Source of the DNA: Urophycis tenuis
Lineage: Eukaryota; Chordata; Actinopteri; Gadiformes; Phycidae
NCBI GenBank assembly: GCA_036785325.1
Contig: JAXIVH010000071.1
Span: 628,001 to 692,000 of the forward strand
DNA length: 64,000 nt
Direction: 5' to 3'
Notes under the pieces: model-generated
What the model was told of the DNA's origin: nothing
The model's database searches: none
What the model saw: only the letters and a program-made list of their open reading frames with translations
Shown: piece by piece, positions 21,269 to 29,183 of the stretch
Position numbering within the stretch: position 1 is the first letter of the stretch
Layout: each line of letters opens with the position of its first letter
Program-made: the position numbers and the translations under genes

Positions 21269-22187
21269 TGCGCGCGATCGATACACGCAAGTACGCGAGG
21301 TAAACACAACACGGCACTTCCCGCTTTTCAGCTGGGCCAAACCATTAGAACACCAGGCCCCCCCTGGATTTTGCATTGTCATGGTACGGACTACCAGTAA
21401 CGAACCCATAACAAAGCCATTTCTGCCTCGGCACTGGTCTCACATTTGGGCTTATTCTGACAAAACGGTAGCTCCTATCAGAAAAAAAGCAAGACCATCA
21501 TCGCCGTAAGGACTTCCCGAACGATTTCCTGTTTCTACAATGTTTCTAGAGTAAATATTTCGGAGACACTAGCAAGTTTAAAACAGGGGTCCGTTCTGCT
21601 TTTCTTTGAAAATATTTGAAATATTTGTATTGGAGTCAATGAGGAGAAGACACCGACTGGCCGCACTAGAGTTCAAAAATTCCCTCGAGGGAAATTTTGA
21701 TAGTGCACGGGTGTCGCTACCGGAGTGTGAACCTCTATCAGAGTCACAGCCGTTTGAGTAATGGTGCTGATCCCAAAAACAGCAGTCAACAAACTGAACG
21801 TCATGAAACAGTGAAACGTAAGGAACCCAACATGTCCTGAACATTCGCCTCCAAACCCTATCTAATAGCAATAACATGTAATGAAACAGAATGCCAGAAT
21901 GTCGCAATGCATTCTGGGAAACACTCCCCCAACACGTTACAAAACACGCTACTATCCACGATTTCCTCAGGCAAGTACAACAACTTGAACTGATAATACA
22001 AGAAAACACAAAAGCATTAAGCTAATTTACACAAAATAGAAACAACATTTAATTTGATTTGTGTCCGATGACGAGAGAGACGGTAGATGGTAACCATGGC
22101 AACGGAGACTCGATATCTCACAGTTTATTTATCAACGACAAGACAGACAGATCTCACTGCCCATCACTGATCAACTGCTGCGGTCGG

Positions 22188-22190
<3 letters not shown>

Positions 22191-22250
<60 letters not shown>
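22191..22250. repeat. (GT)n tract, unit B9 tract 1
   Basis: 60 bp with one GCGT interruption. Confidence 0.96.
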
Positions 22251-22640
22251 CACTCAATGTTATGAATTAAAATGACAGTTTTGCAAGCACCCACACACGC
22301 AAGCACGCGCAATGTCTACAGAGACGTTGAGGTTAGGGTTAGTGTTAGGATTACTTTACATTCACATTTAATTTGATTTGTGTCCGATGACGAGAGAGAG
22401 ACGGAGAGAGATAGAGCACTTTGGTAGATAGACGTACAATAACAGAGAGCGAGCGCCGGTCTCGATAAAGCCGTTAATCAGCGAAATGAATCGTTATTTC
22501 CCGATTGTTTCACAGCGGTTACATTCAGCAGGTAGACAGGGCCACCTATCTGAATCACATTATCCAATGAAAAGTATTAGAGCTCTGTGCGTGATCATAG
22601 CCAGGACATCGCGTCTACAACCAGTTCTCCCAGCAGCAGC

Positions 22641-22641
<1 letters not shown>

Positions 22642-22701
<60 letters not shown>
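22642..22701. repeat. (GT)n tract, unit B9 tract 2
   Basis: 60 bp, uninterrupted. Confidence 0.97.
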
Positions 22702-22703
<2 letters not shown>

Positions 22704-23667
22704 AGGTGCTGCGCGCGATCGATACAATGTTATTATTTAAATTGACAGTTAGACCCACACACACGCGCGCGATGACGACAGAGACGAGGAGGAGAGGAAT
22801 AGAGGAAAACAGCCATTTTCTGCCTCGGCACTGGTCTCACATTTGGGCTTATTCTGACAAAACGGTAGCTCCTACCAGAAAAACAGCAAGACCATCATCG
22901 CCGTTAGGACTTCCCGAACGATTTGGTGTTTCTAAAATGTTTCTAGAGTAAATATTTCGGAGACACTCGCAAGTTTAAAACAGGGGTCCGTTCTGCTTTT
23001 CTCTGAAAATATTTGTATTGGAGTCAATGAGGAGAAGACAGCGACTGGCCGCACTTAGAGGCTGCTAATTCGAATTCTGTAAATCTCTCCGATTTTTTAA
23101 ACACATTGTGAGAGACAGAACACGTATGTCTACAAAGTTGGAAAAAATCATGTGTGTACATTGTAAACTGTGGCCAGGAGCAGCTTGGAAAGAGATTTAT
23201 TTTTTTATTTTTCTGGAGCTCTCTCCACTCTAGCTACACTGTAACCCTAATAAGGGCATGCAATACACACCCATTGTAATCTCATCATTTCTCCAAAAAT
23301 GATCATGGTCATTGAACAGTGATTGATCAAAAAGTATATGATCTATCAAAACATGGAAATATAGATCAAGTACACAAGACTTGTGTCTACTGTTTAAAGT
23401 TAAAATGGAGTCTCTAGGTCAAAGTATGCAGGAGCAGCAGACAGCAGTAAAAGTATGTATTTTTTGACCTCCTCCCATGCATTCTCTATGGGAAAATATT
23501 CACAGTTTTTTGCAAATAACTTCATGAAAAATTAATATTTTTTAAATTTGTATTGAAGCACACCGATCCCGATGAAGACGCACATTTTGATATATCATTT
23601 GTCCTACAACTCTTCGAGTTGTAGGACTAGATACACATCAAAAAACGCGAGGAAGAGGAATAATAAT

Positions 23668-23774
23668 AAGAAAAAATCCACAGTATAACAATAGTGCTCG
23701 GGGCTTCGCCCCGAGCACTGGCTCCACAGCTTTGCTGTAGGGCCAGTGCTCGGTGCGTTTGCCCCGTGCACTAA
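23668..23774. repeat. Hairpin cassette, one copy (end of B9)
   Basis: Hairpin 23693-23719 with TTC loop. Confidence 0.88.
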
Positions 23775-24296
23775 CTAGAGTTCAAAAATTCCCTCGAGGG
23801 AAATTTTGATAGTGCACGGGTGACGCTACCGGAGTGTGAACCTCTATCAGAGTCACAGCCGTTTGAGTAATGGTGCTGATCCCAAAAACAGCAGTCAACA
23901 AACTGAACGTCATGAAACAGTGAAATGTAAGGAACCCAACATGTCCTGAAAATTCGCCTCCAAACCCTATCTAATAGCAATAACATGTAATGAAACAGAA
24001 TGCCAGAATGTCGCAATGCATTCTGGGAGACACTCCCCCAACACGTTACAAAACACGCTACTATCCACGATTTTCTCAGGCAAGTACAACAACTTGAACT
24101 GATAATACAAGAAAACACAAAAGCATTAACCTAATTTACACAAAATAGAAACAACATTTAATTTGATTTGTGTCCGATGACGAGAGAGACGCTAGATGGT
24201 AACCATGGCAACGGAGACTCGATATCTCACAGTTTATTTATCAACGACAAGACAGACAGATCTCACTGCCCATCACTGATCAACTGCTGCGGTCGG

Positions 24297-24299
<3 letters not shown>

Positions 24300-24379
<80 letters not shown>
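24300..24379. repeat. (GT)n tract, unit B10 tract 1
   Basis: 80 bp, uninterrupted. Confidence 0.97.
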
Positions 24380-24380
<1 letters not shown>

Positions 24381-24778
24381 ACTCAATGTTATGAATTAAA
24401 ATGACAGTTTTGCAAGCACCCACACACGCAAGCACGCGCAATGTCGACAGAGACGTTGCGGTTAGGGTTAGTGTTAGGTTTACTTTACATTCACATTTAA
24501 TTTGATTTGTGTCCGATGACGAGAGAGAGACGGAGAGAGATAGAGCACTTTGGTAGAGAGACGTACAATAACAGAGAGCGAGCGCCGGTCTCGATAAAGC
24601 CGTTAATCAGCAAAATGAAACGTTATTTCCCGATTGTTTCACAGCGGTTACATTCAGCAGGTAGACACGGCCATGAACTACACCTATCTGAATCACATTA
24701 TCCAATGAAAAGTATTAGAGCTCTGTGCGTGATCATAGCCAGGACATCGCGTCTACAACCAGTTCTCCCAGCAGCAGC

Positions 24779-24779
<1 letters not shown>

Positions 24780-24863
<84 letters not shown>
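24780..24863. repeat. (GT)n tract, unit B10 tract 2
   Basis: 84 bp, uninterrupted. Confidence 0.97.
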
Positions 24864-24865
<2 letters not shown>

Positions 24866-25827
24866 AGGTGCTGCGCGCGATCGATACAATGTTATTATTT
24901 AAATTGACAGTTAGACCCACACGCGCGCGCGATGACGACGGAGACGAGGAGGAGAGGAATAGAGGAAAACAGCCATTTTCTGCCTCGGCACTGGTCTCAC
25001 ATTTGGGCTTATTCTGACAAAACGGTAGCTCCTACCAGAAAAACAGCAAGACCATCATCGCCGTTAGGACTTCCCGAACGATTTGGTGTTTCTAAAATGT
25101 TTCTAGAGTAAATATTTCGGAGACACTCGCAAGTTTAAAACAGGGGTCCGTTCTGCTTTTCTCTGAAAATATTTGTATTGGAGTCAATGAGGAGAAGACA
25201 CCGACTGGCCGCACTTAGAGGCTGCTAATGCGAATTCTGTAAATCTCTCCGATTTTTTAAACACATTGTGAGAGACAGAACACGTATGTCTACAAAGTTG
25301 GAAAAAATCACGTGTGTACATTGTGAACTGTGGCCAGGAGCAGCGTGGAAAGAGATTTATTTTTTATTTTTCTGGGGCTCTCTCACACTCTAGTTACCCT
25401 CTAACCCTAATAAGGGCATGCAATACACACTCATTGTAATCTCATCATTTCTCCAAAAATGATCATGGTCATTGAACAGTGATTGATCAAAAAGTATATG
25501 ACCTATCAAAACATGGAAATATACATAAAATACACAAGACTTGTGTCTACTGTTTAAAGTTGAAATGGAGTCTCTAGGTGAAAGTATGCAGGAGCAGCAG
25601 ACAGCACCAAAAGTCTTTATTTTTTGACCTCCTCCCATGCATTCTCTATGGGAAAATATTCACAGTTTTTTGCAAATAACGTCATGAAAAATTAATATTA
25701 TTTTAAGAAATCGAATAGCACACCGATCCCGATGAAGACGCACATTTTGATATATCATTTGTCCTACAACTCTTCGAGTTGTAGGACTAGTAGCGAATCA
25801 AAATCCATCCGGAAGAGGAATAAATAT

Positions 25828-26110
25828 AAGAAAAAATCCACAGGAGAACAATAGTGCTCGGTGCGTTTGCCCCGTGCACTAATAAGAAGAAGAAAAAATC
25901 CACAGGATAACAATAGTGCTCGGGGCTTCGCCCCGAGCACTGGCTCCACAGCTTTGCTGTAGGGCCAGTGCTCGGTGCGTTTGCCCCGTGCACTAATAAG
26001 AAGAAGAAAAAATCCACAGGATAACAATAGTGCTCGGGGCTTCGCCCCGAGCACTGGCTCCACAGCTTTGCTGTAGGGCCAGTGCTCGGTGCGTTTGCCC
26101 CGTGCACTAA
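25828..26110. repeat. Hairpin cassette array, one shortened and two full copies
   Basis: The full copies have hairpins at 25914-25940 and 26029-26055 (both TTC loop), a 115-bp period. The first copy is the 52-bp-shortened form. This is the largest cassette array in the window. Confidence 0.9.
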
Positions 26111-26145
26111 TAATAGGTAATTGCAATAGTTGGTAAGGTAATCTA

Positions 26146-26222
26146 TATTTAATTTATTTATTTATATTTGTATATTTATTTAGTCTATTTATTTATTCAT
26201 TTTTGTTTATTTATTTATTTAG
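26146..26222. repeat. (TTTA)n-rich microsatellite of satellite C
   Basis: ATTTATTTATTTATATTTG-type sequence. It recurs in every full unit just after the (AAT)n, and is expanded by extra ATTTATTTAT and TTAGTATAT copies in the mosaic unit C11 (53985-54110). Confidence 0.9.
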
Positions 26223-26309
26223 ATAAAGAGGATCACAGCTGGAGTGAGTTTTTAGTCTTTGTGTTAAAGGCTGGTTGCCTTCTTTTGATTCTTCAGTGGT
26301 GGTCCATCG

Positions 26310-26323
26310 CCTCCATCTAGTGG
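26310..26323 (-). promoter_or_regulatory. CTCF-like motif in block A of satellite C
   Basis: The minus strand reads CCACTAGATGGAGG, matching 13 of 14 positions of the CTCF core CCASYAGRKGGCRS. The mismatch is A for C at position 12. A paralogous block B, about 300 bp before block A in each full unit, has CCACTAGGTGGAGA (12 of 14; first copy 28779-28792). Both lie in a roughly 120-bp block starting with CACAGCTGGAGTG. This is a consensus match only, and the mismatch may matter. Confidence 0.25.
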
Positions 26324-26753
26324 TCGTTTTGTGAATAACAGTTGGTAAGGTAATATAAATGGGTTGTGTAGAGAGCCCGTTCTTTCGATGGCCCTGGCTC
26401 GGTTAGGTTCGTTAGAGTTATCTCGATGACCCCCCCCCACCTCATCCAACGACTCGGTAGTTGAATTGGGAATCAAAGGCAGTTGCACTCGCCAATATCT
26501 AGTCATCCGCAGCTCTCTTTTCCCATATTACCAAGAATGAAGTAAAACGAAATGGTTATCTGTCTTGTTGTGATATAACCGCTGATTTGGAGATACAGAC
26601 TTGTTTTTCCTTTTCCCAAAGGTTTTCTTTGTTCCAAGATGGAGGTCAATCTAGTTTGATTGAAGGTACTTCCAATGCATTGGTATATTTACTTATTTGA
26701 ATAAAGACGAGTCACAGCTGGAGTGAGACTTTTCTTTTCCATTTCTATTTTAG

Positions 26754-26960
26754 TATAAACGTGCTATCGAAATATTAGGACACGTCATCAGTAGTGGACC
26801 CTGGGATCATAGGGTGTTTATGGCCATTGTCACTATACACCCACACCCAAGGGAGGCCCCCCCGAGAGTGATCAATTCTCAAGGTGTGTTGTTTGCGAAA
26901 TGGAATTGGTATTGGGTTTAAGCTTTTTTAGGAGTGATCATTTGTTGAGGTAACGTCGAG
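26754..26960 (+). other. Candidate internal exon framed by splice-site-like signals
   Basis: A polypyrimidine stretch (ACTTTTCTTTTCCATTTC, then TATTTTAG) ends at AG 26752-26753 and is a strong acceptor-like signal. 207 bp later CGAG|GTAAGT (donor at 26961) and AAAG|GTAAGT (donor at 26971) are two near-consensus donors in tandem. One frame is open from the acceptor for 55 codons to a TAA at 26919, but unit C3 has an extra C in the CCCCCC run (about 32412) that breaks it, so a protein role is unlikely. Signals of this kind could give a spliced non-coding satellite transcript. Confidence 0.25.
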
Positions 26961-27033
26961 GTAAGTAAAGGTAAGTAAAACACTTTTTAGGATACATTGT
27001 TTTGGTTATGGAGAGGAGGGGGCACATACTTAC

Positions 27034-27410
27034 CCCCTGACCAGCACAAACCAGTTGTTAACACCGCTAGGTAGCCCTGGTTTGGCCAATCAGGGCCGGA
27101 GCTTGGTTCTTGTCCTCTGTTGGGTCCAGATGAACTAGCAGAAAACTGGGGTCACGAAGGACCGAGGCCAGCCGTGACAAAGCACTGCCTCCACGGTCCC
27201 CCAATGCAGCTATCCTCAGCGATGGGTGTCCAGACCTAGGAAAGACCAAGACCAGCCCCGACCAGCGGTGCCTTCCCAGTCGGTCCCAGGGTAGGAAAGG
27301 CCAAGGCCAGCCGCGACTAAGCACTGCCTCCCTGGCCCCTCCAGGACCCCATGCCGAACAGCCTGTTAATAACAATTCCTGTGCCCCATACACCGCGCGA
27401 CTACAGAGAT
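27034..27410 (-). other. GC-rich block with conserved 108-codon minus-strand frame
   Basis: The block is clearly richer in G+C than its surroundings. It contains three degenerate copies of a GAAAG.CCAAG.CCAGCC motif (27153, 27237 and 27292). A minus-strand frame of 108 codons (27393-27067) is open in all fifteen copies and nearly identical, differing visibly only in C4 by two residues. A minus-strand GTAAGTATG donor-like sequence follows it (27033-27025). Homogenisation alone explains the conservation. The residue pattern (Gly, Arg, Trp, Leu-rich) suggests no domain, and I do not call it a gene. Confidence 0.3.
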
Positions 27411-27540
27411 TGTGTAGGAAGTTGACCTTAGAGAAGACTCAATGGCTTACTTTCCTCACCCAAAACAACAATTTCTTGGGGTAGTCTATTCTCGCCGTAG
27501 GTACTTCGGTTATGGGTTTTTTTGTGAAAAGTTTTCCGGA

Positions 27541-27558
27541 TGAAATGCATGCTGGGTA
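27541..27558 (-). promoter_or_regulatory. ZNF143/Staf-like site before the telomere-like tract
   Basis: The minus strand reads TACCCAGCATGCATTTCA, 17 of 18 positions of YWCCCRNMATSCMYYRCR (T instead of R at position 16). It starts about 30 bp before the TTAGGG-like tract and recurs in every unit, for example at 30316 and 33093. It is retained at both rearranged tracts of C11. Satellite B carries an independent match to the same consensus. Confidence 0.35.
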
Positions 27559-27587
27559 ATTGTCTTCTTCCTCCAATATGTCAAGTG

Positions 27588-28516
27588 TAGGTTAAGGTTA
27601 GGGTAGATTTAGGGGTAGAGTTAGCAGTTAACCTTAACGTTAGGTTTGAAGTAAATGGGAGGGGTTGCGGTTAGGGTTAAGGTTAGGGCTGAGGTTAGGG
27701 TTAGGTATAAGGTTATGGTTTAGGGTTAAGGTTAGGGTTAAGGTTAGGGTTACGGTTAGGGCTAAGGTTAGGGCTAAGGTTAGAGTAAGGGTTAGGGTTA
27801 GCGTTACGGTTAGGGTAAGGTTAGGGTTAGGGTTAGAGGTTAGGGGTTAGGGGTTAGGGTTAAGATGAGGGCTGAGGTTAGGGTTAAGGTTAGGGCTGAG
27901 GTTAGGGTTAGGTTTAAGGTTAGGGATAAGGTTAGGGTTGGGGTTACGGCTGAGATTGGGGTTAAGGTTAGGGTTGAGGTTAGGGTTAGTGTTATGGATA
28001 AGGTTAGGTTAAGTGTTAGGGCCAAGGTTAGGGTTAAGGTTATGGTTAAGATTAGGGTTAGGGCTAGAATTAGGGTTAGGGCTAAGGTTAGGGTTAGGGT
28101 TATGGCTGAGGTTAGGGTTAAGGTTAGGTTTGAGGTTAGTGTTAAGGTTAGGGCCAAGGTTAGGGTTATGGTTAAGGTTAGGGTTAGGGCTAAGGTTAGG
28201 GTTAGGGTTATGGCTGAGGCTAGGGTTAGGGCTAAAGTTAGGGCAAAGGTTAGAGTTAGGGTTAGCGTCAGAGTTAGGGTAGGGTTAGTGTTGGAGGTTA
28301 GGGTAGGCTTAGGGTTAGAGTTAGAGTAGGGGTTAGGGTTAGAGTTAGAGTAGGGGTTAGGGTTAGTGTTAAGGCTAAGGTTAGGGGTTGAGGTTAGTGT
28401 TAAGATTAGGGCCAAGGTAAGGGTTAGTGTTAGGGTTGAGTTAGGGTTAGGGCTAAGGTTAGGCCTATGGTTAGGGTTGGGGTTGAGGTTATCCCTAGGG
28501 TTAGAGTTAGAGCTAG
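27588..28516 (+). repeat. Degenerate TTAGGG tract of unit C1
   Basis: About 929 bp made of TTAGGG variants (TTAAGG, CTAAGG, CTGAGG, TTATGG, TTAGTG and 7-mer TTAGGGG), G-rich on +. Perfect hexamers occur only in short runs of two or three. Because TTAGGG avoids stops in two + frames and two - frames, it gives a Val-Arg-rich frame with its own ATG (27865-28329, 154 codons), a Leu-Gly-rich frame (28013-28282) and a Leu-Thr-rich minus frame (28568-27840). The TTAGGGG cluster at about 27838-27857 gives closely spaced G-runs suited to G-quadruplex folding. Confidence 0.95.
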
Positions 28517-28596
28517 AGATTGAGGAAGGTAGAGTCAAGGTGAGACAGTCTGTACGGACTGAACTCACCCCCGCCGGATCGGGCTAGTACACTCTA

Positions 28597-28639
28597 TCTC
28601 CCCCAACTCCCTCATTTCCATGAGGGAAGACAGGGGAGA
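28597..28639. repeat. Two-tier hairpin after the telomere-like tract
   Basis: Outer arms TCTCCCC (28597-28603) and GGGGAGA (28633-28639) enclose inner arms CCCTCAT (28609-28615) and ATGAGGG (28620-28626) around a TTCC loop. An AT-rich stretch with a T7 run follows within about 40 bp. The structure is present in all full-length units and absent from the short class, where the whole region is deleted. Confidence 0.7.
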
Positions 28640-29183
28640 AGAGATGGGAGGAGTATATATATTTAATATATATTTTTTTAGTAAATAAATACATCGAGAG
28701 ACTCACAGCTGGAGTGGGTTTTAATCTTTGTATTCAAGGTTGTTCCTCCTCTTTTGATTCCTCGCTGGTGGTGCGTCGTCTCCACCTAGTGGTCGTTTTG
28801 TGAAGAAGAGTTATAGAAATAGAAATAGAAATACTCTATTGTTCCCAGGTTGGGAAATTGCATTAATAGGTAAGTAATAATAATAATAATAGGTAATTGC
28901 GATAGTTGGTAAGGTAATCTATATTTAATTTATTTATTTATATTTGTATATTTATTTAGTCTATTTATTTATTCATTTTTGTTTATTTATTTATTTAGAT
29001 AAAGAGGATCACAGCTGGAGTGAGTTTTTAGTCTTTGTGTTAAAGGCTGGTTGCCTTCTTTTGATTCTTCAGTGGTGGTCCATCGCCTCCATCTAGTGGT
29101 CGTTTTGTGAATAACAGTTGGTAAGGTAATATAAATGGGTTGTGTAGAGAGCCCGTTCTTTCGATGGCCCTGGCTCGGTTAGG

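Larger units (their letters stand above)
20237..21666 (+). repeat. Satellite B unit B8, 3'-truncated
   Basis: Only 1430 bp. The sequence stops at ACTGGCCGCACT (about 21656-21667) and passes directly into TAGAGTTCAAAAATTCCC of unit B9. The rest of the 3' block, the hairpin and the tail are lost. The breakpoint shows a 3-bp ACT microhomology. It shares the 84-bp duplication with B1 (copies at 21020 and 21104). GT tracts: 20761-20807 and 21214-21268. Confidence 0.92.
21667..23775 (+). repeat. Satellite B unit B9
   Basis: A unit of 2109 bp. Sites: ZNF143-like 21903-21920, X-box 22090-22103, GT tracts 22191-22250 and 22642-22701, hairpin 23601-23627. Near 23545 the usual TATTATTTTAAGAAATCG reads TATTTTTTAAATTTGTATTG, a local rearrangement private to this unit. 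It ends with one cassette. Confidence 0.92.
23776..26110 (+). repeat. Satellite B unit B10, last unit before satellite C
   Basis: 2335 bp. Sites: ZNF143-like 24012-24029, X-box 24199-24212, GT tracts 24300-24379 and 24780-24863, hairpin 25761-25787. It ends with one shortened and two full cassettes. The last GTGCACTAAT runs into AATAGGTAATTGC of satellite C. Confidence 0.92.
26111..26407 (+). repeat. Satellite C, partial first unit (C0)
   Basis: Satellite C starts mid-unit at AATAGGTAATTGCAATAG, the same site where full units carry (AAT)n (for example 28877-28890). It contains the (TTTA)n segment and a copy of the TCACAGCTGGAGTGAG block. Confidence 0.9.
26408..29183 (+). repeat. Satellite C unit C1 (full, 2776 bp)
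   Basis: Units are counted from TTCGTTAGAGTTATCTCGATG, a landmark kept in all copies. In order: a spacer to about 26700, a third CACAGCTGGAGTGAG copy (26712), a polypyrimidine-AG and tandem GTAAGT donors (26729-26980), a GC-rich block (about 27034-27410), a ZNF143-like site (27541), the telomere-like tract (27588-28516), a nested hairpin (28597-28639), block B (28697-28815), the TTCCCA-GGT-TGGGAA hairpin (28842-28856), (AAT)n, (TTTA)n and block A. C1 carries some private changes (for example GTGTTGTTTGCG at about 26885), as expected next to the array edge. Confidence 0.93.

Noticed and set aside
27026..27040. ATACTTACC, identical to the 5' end of U1 snRNA
   Set aside because: The match stops after nine bases and no U1 stem-loops or Sm site follow. 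It is more simply a donor-like GTAAGTAT on the minus strand.
27588..28516. A true chromosome end
   Set aside because: The hexamers are degenerate, runs of perfect TTAGGG are two or three units, and unique sequence follows each tract.
27840..28568. A 242-codon Leu-Thr-rich minus-strand frame in full satellite C units
   Set aside because: It is the CCCTAA hexamer read as CTA-ACC. It has no domain, and its length follows the tract length. Kept only as coding potential in the findings.
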